Below, one piece after another: positions 10,722 through 22,209 of a stretch of DNA of 64,000 nt. The first letter of the stretch is position 1; every line of letters begins with the position of its first letter. The notes below the pieces were generated by a model, which did not search any database, had not been told where the DNA came from, and saw only the letters and a program-made list of their open reading frames with translations. Source of the stretch: Curvularia sp. ZM96 (taxonomy: Eukaryota; Ascomycota; Dothideomycetes; Pleosporales; Pleosporaceae). The stretch lies in NCBI GenBank assembly GCA_022457065.1, contig JAJGBQ010000001.1:7130001-7194000 (forward strand), in the 5' to 3' direction. The translations under genes were made by a program, and so were the position numbers.

Positions 10722-11398
10722 AGGCGCTGAGATATGATTGAATGCGATGAATGAAATCTTCTTCGTTGAACATTTGTCCGTGTGTGCTGGACATGTCTTG
10801 GACCGTCACTCAAAAACCTACTCCAGATGCAATACAATTATGAAGAGCGAGATCAACACTGAAGTTATACTATTTTTCATTTCATTTCATCATCATTCAC
10901 TCCATCATATCCCATCATTCCTTTGCGCGTATCCACACAAAATATCCCTCTTTCTCTCTTCTCCTTTCCTTGCCTCTCACCTTACAACTAACAATCTATC
11001 TATATATGCGGACTCGAAACATCTTTTTTTCTCCACATCTCCCTCCCAGCACTTGCATCATTAGAAAGAGAGAAAAAAGAAACCTAGTATTACATGGCGA
11101 GAACAGAAAACCGAACCACACGCGCGTCTTTGACGAAATAGAGAAAAAAGAAAAGGCGTAGAAATCATGGACTGAGAAAGAGGAACCTAAATGCGCCGTA
11201 CATGAAAAGGAGGAGAACTCGTTTCTCCTTTGGAAAGAACAAACAAACCGTAAATCCGTGATCGAAGGACGTATATATAGAAGCGACTCTTCGGCAGTAA
11301 AAAAGAAAAAAACGCCGATGCTAAAAATTCCGAGATTTCTTCGTGTGAGCGTGGTGTCGCAGTCGTATAATCATGACGTTACTTCGAAACGTCCATCT
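10722..11398. other. Intergenic between converging genes, CT- then A-rich
   Basis: This is the 677-bp space between the MET1 stop and the DUF3433 stop, which face each other. It has a pyrimidine-rich half (10860-10990) followed by an A-rich half (11050-11330), consistent with two 3' UTRs. No gene or structural element is seen. Confidence 0.5.
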
Positions 11399-14159
11399 CT
11401 AGACCTGACTGGTCCAACTCTTCCTCTTCATCTCACTCTGCTGCTCCTCCCAGATAACTAGTTCACGGCCGCTTCGGTCACCGCCACGGCGTACGCGATC
11501 GATACCGAGATGTTCGAGGCCGTCACGTCCGACGTGGATACCGAAACCGTATCTGATTTTGCCGGGGTCGGTGACAGAGTCGTGTTTGCCATCTTTCTTG
11601 GCTTTTTCTTGCAGCGCGGGGTCCGTGGGAGAGTCTGGCCGGAGGTTATTGCGGGATGGGCGGACGAGCGAGGCCACGGAGCGGGCCCAGGTGCGTTCGG
11701 CGTAGGTGCTGCCCATCAGGCGGGCGACAAGGTCGGGTTTGGTTTGTGGGTGGGCAAAGGCGCGGTCGGTGAGGATGGGGGATTGGTAGACCCAGCTGGT
11801 GATTTCGCAGAGTGTGTTGCTGCGGTGAGGGAGGGCGGCGCGACGGCGGCCAGGGAAAAGAGCAAAGAGGCTGGCGGCGTAGAGAGCGAGGAAAACGCAG
11901 AGCGCGTAGTAGCCGGTTAGTTCAGCGGCGACGCGGACTTTGTCTACGTTGCCGTAGTACTGCGTCCAGAAGCAGCCTCCTGCGAGAATGGGCAGGCACA
12001 TGGATGCGAGTGAGACAAAGGAGAGGACTGCCGATTGGAAGTGCTTGTTCTCGAGTGCTGCCAGTGTTGCAGAGAGGGGCAGACGGCAGGCGTAATCGAC
12101 CAACAAAGAGGCCTCAGCAGTGGATCCGCCCTTGGATGCCAGCGCCATGTACGGCTGGAGTACGCGAATAGTGTAATCGAGCGACAAAAGCGCCAAAAAG
12201 AGGAAGTGGGCGAGGAGTGCTGGAATAAACGAGTACAGGAAGTTGGAAGCAGAGAAACCGTCTGCGCCTGTGCGAGCAAGGACTCGAGGCAGGAAACCAA
12301 GGCGAACTGCGTCGTTGACAAAGCTAACGACCAGGAAGGCTACCAACAAGATGCAGGCGATGACGATCCATGCAATGACGGACGTATCCTTCAGGTACCA
12401 TGGCAAGTACCGCAGTCGGACGCCAGGGTTGCGAATGTCCATGCGGATTGAAAAATCGTTGGCTTGAGCAGTGTTGGGTTTTGAACGGGCTGGTCCTTGT
12501 TCTCTGATGCGTCCATCCTCAACCGAAACTCTTCGAGTCTCCGCACCTTCTTCGCCAATGCCGTAGAAAACGTCGTTTGGTCGGCGTGTTGTGGTCCAGT
12601 AACCCAGGCGGTCAGTACGGTTGCCAATATTCTCCCAATCACCCTTGGTGAAAGTCTCGGAGTTGTTGTAGTCCGCCAGGTGGTTTGAACGCTCCAGGAG
12701 GACGATGATGTCTGCTAGTGACCGGGGATCCCACTTCAATCCAGTCGGGTTGCGCATGATGAATACCATAAGATAGATCAGAGCCAGGATTAGAAGGATA
12801 TAGAGAACAATGACGGTCCAGATAACACCCTGCACGGCGATGTATCTCCATACAGCACGTGCCAAGTTGTATCGTACGTTGAATGACGCAGCAAGAAGGG
12901 GTACAGTCCATGTGAATAGCCAGGAAATAACAAAGAAGACGCCGATGCCAGGGTGTCCAGCGCGGAAATGCTGAACATTTGGGACCAGGAACTGCATTGG
13001 GTACAGTCGGAGGAACACGGCGTCCGATCGTTGGCGGAATGAATCTGAAGACATGGAGATGAATGGTACGATGCGTTGGAGAGCCGTCTGAATCTGAATC
13101 AGCCACAGGAAGAGCAACGTGCCCAACAAGGTTGGGAGATATCGGAAAATGAAGTAGCGACCGTCGCCAAAGGCACCATAGTCCCATAGTCCATAACCAT
13201 CATTGCGATTCGAGTAGATGGCAGCGAAAATGAGTGCAGCAAGCATAGCCAGGCACAGGAGTAGGAACGAGCCTAGCCATATCGGACGAAGGATGGCGGG
13301 GACGAAGTTGAGGGGTGCGTTTGACTGCGGGTGTGCCACAAAAACGTCCTTTTGTGTCCGGGAGGGAGATAGTGACTGTCGCCCGTGTTTCCGGGATGGA
13401 TCGTAAGCCGAATCTGGCTCAGTAGCAATGGGTGCTGGAGCAGTGGCCAGTGGTGTGTAGGAATGTCTTAGAGACTTTCGTGGGGGCATATGCTTGGACA
13501 TCCTTTCCTGAGTCTTCTGCTCCAGTGCCATGTATCCCAGTCCATTGTCGGGAATGATTCTTTCGACGGGGTAATCGTCGTCATCGTCATCTCGGGCTGC
13601 GGGTCGCACCTCTGGGTATACTCTTGAGCCTCTGACGTCCTCATCTCGCGTCAGCTGATCAATGGCGAAGCGAATGTATGGTGTTGTATCATGGCCCGGT
13701 GTAGTCGCCGGAGATGCTTTCTCCATTTCGCGGATCAGTTGGGATCGCCTTGACGGCTCCTCGGCAATGGTAGATACGGCTGGTGACTGGGGGCGGTCGT
13801 GGGTGAAAGAATGTGGTGGAGGTTGGAGCTGCTGCCTGGGAATGCCGACGCCTCGTAGTGATGTTGTAGGAATGTCGGTGTGTGGGATCAATTGCTCATG
13901 ACTCTGTGCTGGTGTCTGACGATGGGAAGGTGGTGTTTGGTAGGCAAGCCTCCTCTCTTCGCTCGAGCTGGACGCGTGGTCAGACGCGCTGTAGTACCCT
14001 TCCGAGGCAGACAGAGAAGCAGCAACACTCTGCAGGGAGTTCTGGTGGGACAATTGGGGTTGCGAGACTGGCATGGGGATGAGTAACCGTGGTGGCACAA
14101 GGTCAAGCAGCGTGCGTACCGTTTGTTTGCTTAAGTTGGAATCCAGGCTCCCCACTCAT
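11399..14159 (-). CDS. DUF3433-type multi-pass membrane protein, 902 aa
   Basis: Exons are 14120-14159 and 11399-14067, with a 52-nt intron (donor GTACGC, phase 1). The first exon gives MSGEPGFQLKQTN, and starting at the in-frame GTG at 14155 would be wrong. The first 265 or so residues are Ser/Pro-rich, hydrophilic and probably cytosolic. From about residue 270 there are repeated hydrophobic segments (LGSFLLLCLAMLAALIF, IGVFFVISWLFTWTVPLLAA and others). They fall in two blocks, each with conserved Trp/Pro residues near the membrane, as in DUF3433 proteins, which often carry two copies. The C-terminus is again hydrophilic. No function is known for the family. The DUF assignment is from memory of its pattern, not from a profile search. 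Confidence 0.8.
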
Positions 14160-15084
14160 CTCTTCTTGGGTCGACTAGTCAAGTGGAGTCGCAAAGGCAG
14201 GTTAGCATTCCGAGTGCATGCAGTAGCTGGGCGGTGACAAGTTTTCTACTCGAGATGGCTGGGAGTGACTTTGGGAATCCTGCTGCGTGGCGGGGGGCTG
14301 GGGAGGTTGGGCGGGCGTTGTCTCAACACCACCGTCATCACATTGGTGCGACGCAGTGGTAAATTCACGGACGCAAGCGAGGACGCCGCAGGTTCCTTTT
14401 TATCTACAGCTTGTTATTCGCAGACCTGAGGTTGCGGTATGTCTGCTGTGTTGTCAAGCGTACCTTCCCCGCGGCGGTGATGCGCTAGCCACAATCTTGA
14501 CGCGTCCGAGCTTACTTACCTGCCCGGCCCTGCCCGCCCCATGCTCTCGGCTCCAACAGCCGCCTTCATCCCCACCTCGTGTTCCTCTTTGCTCTCACAT
14601 ACTCCTGCATATATTCAGGCACATGCTGGTCCGCTCTCCTTCAGCCGCCTATAACTGCCCTCGCTTGTTCAGCCCAGTCCGCCGTCTACGACCAATGTAA
14701 AAAGGAGTTCAAAGCACCTATCAGCTCTTTTGTTCAATAAGTGCATTGGATACTATGAGACAAATACAACTAGAATTTTTCTAAAAAAAAAACATTATAT
14801 AGTAGTAGAGATATAAAGAGTTAAACTTATTACATTTCATTCATTTTGGTGGTGCGGAGTCACGGTATTCTTGCCCACCTGGTGCCTAGTTTGGGTCTAT
14901 GCTATCCGTCTTAGTTAAGAGCTACTAAAAGCAAACAGCGCCTAGGTATCCAGACGTTCTTCAGTGGCCACAATCGTTGTCGCACTTGTTCGTTCGCATT
15001 AACGGCCATTTCTTAGCCTAGTCACTCACCTTTGACCGTTCCGGCCTTGATTAACGATACCTAGTTGTACCGAACGTCGAATTG
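14160..15084. other. Intergenic, G-rich to C-rich switch then AT-rich
   Basis: The + strand is G-rich near 14280-14330 and C-rich near 14520-14690, then becomes AT-rich (14740-14860) with a poly-A run. The first part is probably the DUF3433 promoter and leader. No gene is supported; ORF 14287-14700 is low-complexity. Confidence 0.45.
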
Positions 15085-16321
15085 CTACTCTACATGTTTC
15101 CACCAGAGAGCATCGAGTAACCATTTTTCCGTGTTTCGAGATGGGGAGATGCATTCAGGAATGAACAAAAACCAATCACTCTTCTCGTTCGTGGACAATC
15201 CATTCATTACCTTTGTAGATTCGTAGTACTCTGGATAGAAGCCGCTGTATTGCCAGTCAATGATGCCGGTCACGCGACATTGCTTTTCTTCAAGCTTTAC
15301 TATAATGTTGCCAGGACGAAGGTCATTGTGGCTGAGAACATGCTTCTGCGACAGTGGCGGGCAAAGTCTTCGAAGGACTTCGATATAGATTGGGCTTCCG
15401 AAATGGGGATTAGAGAACTGCCAGTTGTCGAAATCTTCTGTAGTCCAAATGGGGTCTTTCGTACGCCGAACGTGTCTCCTCATATCTTGGCAACCCTCCC
15501 CCGCCACACCTCCAAGTGGCATATTGTCAGGACGAGTCAAGGTCCGTAACTCGATGAATATATCGTTCAGTTGTCCTTGGACTGAAAGTTTAAGGGAGTT
15601 GTCTAATTTTGGCCAGACTGCTTCAAGTGTTGTACCAGGCACAAGAGACATGAAAAGAAGGACGCATTTACCGGGGCGTACAAGACCGAGTGGCCTTGGC
15701 GCAGGAATGCTGGGTTTATGTTCCTCAAGGTATTGCAGGGTTGTGTATTCAGTGAAGTCATGCATGTTGAGTATGATCTTAAGGGCAGTATCAGGGCCGC
15801 ATTTAAGGACCATTTTGTGGTTGCCAAACTTAGGCGTCCATACAACTTCGCTCTGCTCAGTCAATATGCGGATACTGCGGGTAAAGGACGATTCGTCATG
15901 GTCGCTTTCAACCAGATCTTGGACCGATTCAGAAAGCGGGAACAGGACCGTGGCCAAGGCATCTTCGTAAAGAAATTGTCGAACATCGCCAGGAAACAAT
16001 GGGGCATCCGATTTTTGACACTTTGAAGGCGGGTCCTTCTCACAGGAACCTGCAACGCGTGAAATTTAGTCTGAGGACTGAAGCATACAGATGCGGGGCC
16101 TACGAACTTTTGAACTTTCGGTCAGCAAGCCGACTTGCATACGAGGAGGGGATTTGGGTAGTTAGATCCACTTCTGGGTCCGCTTCCAAAACTCTTTGTA
16201 ACTTTCTCATCACCATTTGATTCAATTGAGAAGCAAGAGATGTAGTTGGAGGGTTCACAATGTCTGCTTCTTGAGATGGAGGATGCATGGCGTCCGTGTC
16301 GTGAGGTGGAAGCTTGACCAT
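15085..16321 (-). CDS. Aminoglycoside-phosphotransferase-like (APH/choline-kinase fold) protein, 392 aa
   Basis: The model is exons 16108-16321 and 15085-16049 with a 58-nt intron (donor GTTCGT, acceptor GCAG, phase 1). Joining them gives CEKDPPSKCQKSDAPLF, which fits the start of the fungal APH-like family. The kinase core shows a beta-strand lysine (MVLKCG), the EYTTLQYLEEH helix and APRPLG. The catalytic loop is LSHNDLRPGNI (usual form HGDLxxxN, so the Gly is Asn here) and the metal-binding block is GIIDWQYSGFYPEYYE. Such genes are strongly expanded in filamentous fungi and their substrates are mostly unknown. The region is AT-richer than its neighbours. The first exon is less certain than the kinase domain. 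Confidence 0.85.
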
Positions 16322-18012
16322 AGTAGTTTCCGTTTACGAAGTATGTTGCTGGAATTAGCGTCCGTACCAATGTGATTAGTTAAGCTGGCATTGGCTGCAA
16401 AGTGAAGGACGTTGCGTTTGCTTATAAGCTGGTTGCGTCACGTGGTACCAAAACAGCGCGCATCGTCCTACCACGGCCAGCTGCTACACGTAACAGTCTG
16501 CAGTCAATGCGAACTGCCCAGTTTTGGTGTCCCGAGTAACCAGCAGAGAGCGCTATTGTTCGCACGGGTTCCTCGAGGCAAACAAGAAATTACCGACATA
16601 TAGCAACTGGAGATCCTATCATTCCAACCGGATTCGCGTTATCAATTGTCGTGTCGCGTCCGCGGAGTCTGTCCACGCTGTCATGTCGACCGCCAGAAAG
16701 CCAGATCCCGAGAGTGTCTTATCCACGTAAATCCGCCTTGCTCGTTGGCTATGTTTTGGGTGCGCCGCTCCATTATGGCAATGGGACTTGAAGGGTGCAA
16801 ACCAGACCATATCTCGGCACAAGTGGGCTTAAGAATCTCCATCAGCGTACATTTCCATGTCCTCTGTTCAATCAAGTAAGTCCAAATCCACCACGGCCCG
16901 AATTTCAATAGTCTCCTCAGCTTGTCCAGATGCGGGTATTAAGGAATAATGCCACCTTACCGCCTTAGCCTCAAAATCTTTTAGCTGCGAATTCCAACTG
17001 CCAAGAAGCGCGTGCGGCTGGACACACAGCCACCTTTGACCGCTACATCGGCGACCTGTGCTACAGACTACTGCTTTCCATCTGCTCCGGACGCAACGCG
17101 CCTTCAAGTGGCGATTGTCCTGATGCATTCAGCCCTAAATTCCATATGTCCCCTCGGGGTAACGTTGGGGCGTGCTGACATATGTAGAGCGGGGCTGCTG
17201 TTGAGAGGCGACCCGTCCTTCCAAGCACGCCTTTACTGTCATTTCGATTAGCGACGCCACGAAATGACATGTGGTCTCGAATCGTGTGTTCGGCCCCCAA
17301 AAATGCACGCTTTTCGCTTAGCTTGGTCCGAGACATGTGTTGATCCGTTGCAAAGAGGAGGAAGAAAGACATTAGGCCGCTATTTTACGGCCCTTTGTGT
17401 CAACTGGATGCCAATAAGACGGCGGCTGGCATGTCGTGTCGCTTACACTTTCCCTTGTGTGTATTGGTCCATGTGTGGTTTTGTTTCTCACATGGTATAA
17501 AAAAGGGCTGTGCTGGGGCTCAGATGCCCAGCTCGTTTAGCGTCTTGACAGGCACGGGTCGGGCCAGGGATGCTGCTCCTTCAGCTACTTCCTTTGAGCG
17601 TTTCTGTATCAAGTACGCAATCAAGCTTCTCACCAGATACCAAAATACCATAACCTCTACCAGCCACCACACTGCAATGACTTGTTTATCCTCGATCGGG
17701 TGATGCGGGAACTCGGTTGGTGCGTGGCGCAATCTGTGTCCTCCCACAACCGTGCGGGCGAGGTTACGCCCCGTTCAGGCGTTCACTGTGCATACTTGGG
17801 TATTTGAAAGGGCCCACTTCTTCCGTGTGCTGTTCCTTTTTGAACGGCCTGGCTCGCTCTGCCCTTTATCACATCCGTCGTCTCCCTACTGTACTTACTG
17901 TCGCTTTGGTCTTAATTTCTTCTTCCTGTTTCCGCTTAGTTTCCATCGACAAACATAAGCATAATCGGCGCCTACATAACGCGTTTTCTGTACTATACCC
18001 TGAGCATCAATC
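16322..18012. other. Gene-free stretch, 1.7 kb
   Basis: Many short overlapping ORFs occur on both strands but none has a consistent frame bias or recognisable motif. The last 150 bp before 18013 are CT-rich, as expected for the leader of the next gene. I see no mobile element. Confidence 0.45.
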
Positions 18013-19053
18013 ATGTCTAATTCGTCTTTCTATGACTTTCATTGTCCACTCGGAGGAAAATGGTAATGGTTGATGATAGGCACTCTAGAGATCTCAGGAC
18101 TGACATTCACTAGGTATGCTTGTGCTTCCGGGAGTAAATTCGTAGGGTGCTGCACATCGGATCCGTGCTCCTCCACAGGATGCTCGCTCGGAAACCTTCG
18201 AGCCGGTGCTTTCAACAAAACCCAGCATGGCAATTTTCCTGATGCATCCTGCGGAACTTCCAGCCAGTTTTGGTCATGCGTTGCTGGTGACTCTTTCTGG
18301 GGATGTTGCAAGGAGAATCCTTGTAGTACAGGAACATGTCCATCAGGGGACTTGACGCCTGCGTTTTTGGACCGACCAGACCTGTTCGACGCATACTTAG
18401 CAACAGACGACGGAAAAGCCTCTTCAGGTTCAGGCAAGACCAACACGGGCGCTATCGTTGGAGGGGTAGTTGGGGGTGTGGTTGTCCTTGCTATCATTGT
18501 TGTCATTATCTTCGTTGTCCTCCGCCGGAGAAAGAACAAGAAGGCAGCGGGAGGTGATATGGGCGCAGCAACCATGATGCCTATGATGAACAAAGAGAAG
18601 GGCGACCAAAGCGGAGCAGCAATACAGTATGGGGGCCAATCGCGTACGCCGGTTCAGTCGTTCCATGGCCTGCTTAACAAGCTAACTTTGGGAATAGCAC
18701 CACCTACATACTCTGGCCCCATTCAGAACACTTACCAGGCGTCTTCCCCTGGAAAAGGACACGAGTCGTACCACCAGTATGCCAGCCACGCAATGGAGCC
18801 ACAAGAGCTCCCTGCAGAACCTTCTTCGTCTCACGGACAAAGATTTTCTGAACTTCCGGCCGGCGCTTCAAATGTCATGGACAACCGACGATTTTCTGAA
18901 CTTCCTGCTGAAGGCGCAGGCCCTACAGGGCCATCAGAACTCGAGTCGCCAGTCCCATACGTTACTCCACAACCTCTGCAAGAGGAGTTCTCCAACGATG
19001 TGGCAAAACGATCTAGTCATCCTCAAGGACTTGGTCTCTCAACTGGTAAATAA
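18013..19053 (+). CDS. Cys-rich single-pass membrane protein, paralogue 1, about 311 aa
   Basis: The model is exons 18013-18062, 18114-18643 and 18698-19053. The ectodomain has two half-repeats of a GCC-xxxPC-x(3-5)-C-x2-G[ND]L pattern (FVGCCTSDPC...GCSLGNL and FWGCCKENPC...TCPSGDL), introduced by CPLGGKWYAC. A single membrane helix with glycine spacing follows (GGVVGGVVVLAIIVVIIFVV), then an RRRKNKK stop-transfer. The cytosolic tail is Pro/Ser-rich with RFSELPA twice. No cleavable signal peptide is visible before the first Cys. The layout resembles fungal cell-wall sensors, but the Cys pattern is not WSC or CFEM. The 54-nt third-junction intron (18644-18697) has a GCTAAC branch site and is also open in frame. 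The neighbour at 20178 is a clear paralogue. Confidence 0.8.
18644..18697 (+). other. In-frame 54-nt candidate intron in paralogue 1
   Basis: Donor GTACGC, branch GCTAAC about 16 nt before the acceptor, acceptor AATAG. It lies at the position and phase (phase 1, before S/P-PP-S/T-Y) of the third intron of the paralogue at 20951-21023. It has no stop and is divisible by three, so a retained form would add 18 residues to the tail. Confidence 0.6.
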
Positions 19054-20177
19054 TCACCACGAATGTACATCAATGACTATGGGGGTTTCGACGGGATTAG
19101 CATTTTGATCACCTTGTCTGTTTGCATTTGGGCGGTTTCATCCTTGTACATCTTTACTTGCTTTTATTCACCTCTGTATATACCCGATCGAGACACAATG
19201 ATAATCCCGAAATCTGTACATTTTATTTTTTTTTCATGATTTCCCGTTTCCAGCTCTTCCGTCCTACAGTCGGATGATACTCCCAAGGCCTGGGCAAGGC
19301 GAGGCTGTCTTGGCAATGGCGACCTTGCATCATCCAGGCGTACCAAGGCCCAGGAATAGGAGCACCAAAATGTCAGCTTCGTCGACGTAATGTGACATCT
19401 GACTGCGGTGCGCACTACCTATACGGCGGCGCTAACCCCCAACGCGGGGCATTTTTTCCCTCTTCACCAACCACACCACACCACACCACCCTCAGCTTGT
19501 GCCTTCGGAGCTACCCGTAACCATGCTCGTTACTCCCAAGAGATGCAGGTCTTGTCTGGCCGCCAGTTTGTCAGCCCCCCCAGCTCCCCGTAATCGCACG
19601 AATTACAACCTGCATCCTTCGTGCTAGTGCTTAGGCCATGCTGCACGCCTAACATCGTGTCTGCTCCTACGCAATGCAACAGAACAGCGGCTGGAAAAGC
19701 CCCCTCCCCACTATTATCCGGTCCAGCGCGCGTTGTTTGAATGGTTCTGTGGCAGCGCACAACCGCAGTTAGAGACCTTTTTCGCTCTAGGTTGCGGTGA
19801 AGACGAAGCTCGGCGGTCGACAAGAGCATGGCTGAGCCCGCTTGCATGCTCTTTGGGCTTGGTTTTCGCGGCTATTCTGCCTCGTAGGATCAGCTTTGCA
19901 TGCTTTATTTCCTCTTTCTGCTGGGATACATGTTGTCTTTTGCGCCGCGGCCTGGGGGGTCTTTTCTCCGCTCCAGACCAACATTTTCTGTTCCTGCACT
20001 TCTCATTAGCCTTTTGTTTCCGCCTCCCCGAGAATCCCTTCTTTTGTTTCATGCCTTCTCCATTGACATGACGCACTTGTAGATGGCTTGATCCCACGCA
20101 TTGTCAGCAGATACCGCGCCTTTTTTGGAGGCTTGCACTTGAACTACTAGATTGTTGGACTTGTTTCTACATACAAG
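19054..20177. other. Intergenic spacer between tandem paralogues
   Basis: This 1.1-kb spacer holds the 3' UTR of paralogue 1 and the promoter of paralogue 2. The ORFs at 19714-20097 (both strands) overlap each other and look like shadows of a Ser/Arg/Lys-biased sequence. I see no third gene copy or remnant. Confidence 0.45.
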
Positions 20178-21859
20178 ATGTCGGCCAATCTCACCGCACG
20201 GCAGGACTTCTCTCCCTCGTGCCCTGCGGGAGGGACCTGGTGGGCGTGTGGTTATGGAACGTGAGTATATCCATACTCTTTGTCTTTTCTTCGTCCTTGT
20301 CCAGTGTCTAATATCAACGTAGCTACTTCGTCGGCTGTTGCGCAAGAGACCCGTGTGAGATCACCTGCGCTCAAGGCAATCTTTACCCAGGTGCTTTCGA
20401 CCCAAAGGCATACGGCACATTCCCTGACGCTACATGTGGCACTGGAAGCAAGTTCTATACTTGCTCTGCTGGTGGTAAGTAATTCGCAACCGTGAACGTC
20501 GACCTTGACGTCGGCCTTTGGTTCACGCACGTCACGATGATGATGACTGACCAATATCAGACACATTTTGGGGCTGCTGCAAAACAAATCCATGCGCCCA
20601 GTCCGGTTGCCCAGATGGTGACCTAGAAGCTGCAATCCTGAACCGTGACGACTTGCGCAGTGCATATCATGCTACCGGTGGGTCTACAACGGCCGGCTCT
20701 CCTAGCACCTCCACTGCGTCTGTTTCATCAAAGAAGTCAGATGATGGGACACCAGTCGCAGCTATAGCTGGTGGCGCAGCAGGAGGCGTAGTTGTTGCAG
20801 CTTCAATCATTGGTATTATCGTATGGTGGTTGTGTTTAAGAAGGAAGAGGAAGGCCAAAAGAGCGCACGACTATGAAGAAACAAGACCAGATGGGCTACC
20901 AGCTAATGGTATGGGTGAAATTCACCAACATCATCACAAGAACTCTGAATGTAAGTCGACTGTGAATGAAGCCTCGGAAGGATATATAGCCAATCCATGA
21001 CGGGACACTGACACATACAACAGCACCACCATCATACACTTCCCCAAACCCAAACTTTACACACACTTTCTATGGCCCACAATCGCAAGACAATTCTTAC
21101 AACCACCCGAACTACGCGCACAGCCCAGGAGATCCATACTTGTCACCTCTCGGCCACAGCCCTCACGACACTGTTGCAGCGCACAACTACCAGGGGGGAC
21201 CGCAAGAGCTCCCTCTCTCCACGCCTTCAACTCCCAACACGCCCGGAAAATTCCGCAACCACAAGAGCATGTACAGCCATGCGCGGGGGCCCTCGGAGCT
21301 CTCCGGCGACGAACCCCACAACGAGCTCGATTCTTCTCACCCAGTCAGCCCAGAGCTAGACGGCAGCAGCCCCGGCCGAAAATGGAGCTGGGACGACAAC
21401 AAAGAGAAGCTGCAGTATGCGCAGGATCAGCAAGCACATGACGCGGAGGCCGGTGGTGTGATGGGGAACCCGGGAAGATCGCCCCCGATGCCAAGGTGGC
21501 AGGAGACAAGGTGGGAGGAGCAACGTATTGACGAACGGGCGGAGTATGCAGATCCGAGACAGAGGTTGCTGCAGGCGGTGAGGAGGGAGCGGGAGGAGGA
21601 GGAGAGACATCAGCGGGGGCAACACCAACAACAACAACAACAGGAGGATGAAGAGCGGTATCAGCGGAGCCAGAGGGGGGATGTGGAAGATGAGGAAGAG
21701 AGGGAAGACAGCGCGGGAGAAGAAGCAGAAGGCGACAGGAGGAGTGGGCAGCATAGTGGGAGGCCGCGTTCACCGCAGGGACTGGGGCTTCTGGATGTTT
21801 TGGACCAAGGGTCGGCAGATAAGAGGAGTAGGAAGAGCGGAGAGTCGAGCAGGAAATAA
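20178..21859 (+). CDS. Cys-rich single-pass membrane protein, paralogue 2, 486 aa
   Basis: Exons are 20178-20260, 20323-20474, 20561-20950 and 21024-21859; all junctions are GT-AG and phases agree. The ectodomain has the same order as paralogue 1: CPAGGTWWACGYGT, FVGCCARDPC...CAQGNL, CGTGSKF, FWGCCKTNPC...GCPDGDL. There are about 35 Ser/Thr-rich linker residues, one helix (GGVVVAASIIGIIVWWLCL) and a basic RRKRKAKR stop-transfer. The cytosolic tail is much longer. It has a His/Tyr/Pro-rich part and ends in a strongly charged Arg/Glu/Gln segment with QQQQQ. No signal peptide is seen. It has one more intron in the ectodomain than paralogue 1. No catalytic motif is present; a sensor or receptor role is inference from architecture. 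Confidence 0.85.
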
Positions 21860-22209
21860 TGAGCGAGGAAATGTGAGGGGAAGAAGAGGAGGGAAAACTT
21901 GTAACTATGCTAGGCTCTTCCGTGTTTTTTTTTGTTCTATGACTTTTCGTTTGATAACCCCCCCTTGGATGAATGAATGAATGTAGGATATTTTGGAGTG
22001 GAAAGTTTTGGATGTTTTGCCTGTTATTTGTGAAGTTTCTGATTTCAAGAGGAATCGCTTAGAGCAAGTAAGAGGATAAGAGCAGGCAAGTCCGAAGAGA
22101 TATTCGAGAGAGCAGTAGTAGTCTTTATCATTGGCTTTCATCTTCTTCTACCCACATAATTTCTATACCTCGCCTCTCACCCTTTTTCTTTCCCCAACTA
22201 CCTCAACAC
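21860..22209. other. Intergenic between converging genes
   Basis: The 350 bp between two stops facing each other contain T/A-rich 3' UTR-like sequence and GAATGAATGAATG at about 21968. Nothing else is seen. Confidence 0.5.

Noticed and set aside
11510..11920. Plus-strand frames antisense to the DUF3433 gene
   Set aside because: Shadows of a real, longer coding frame on the other strand.
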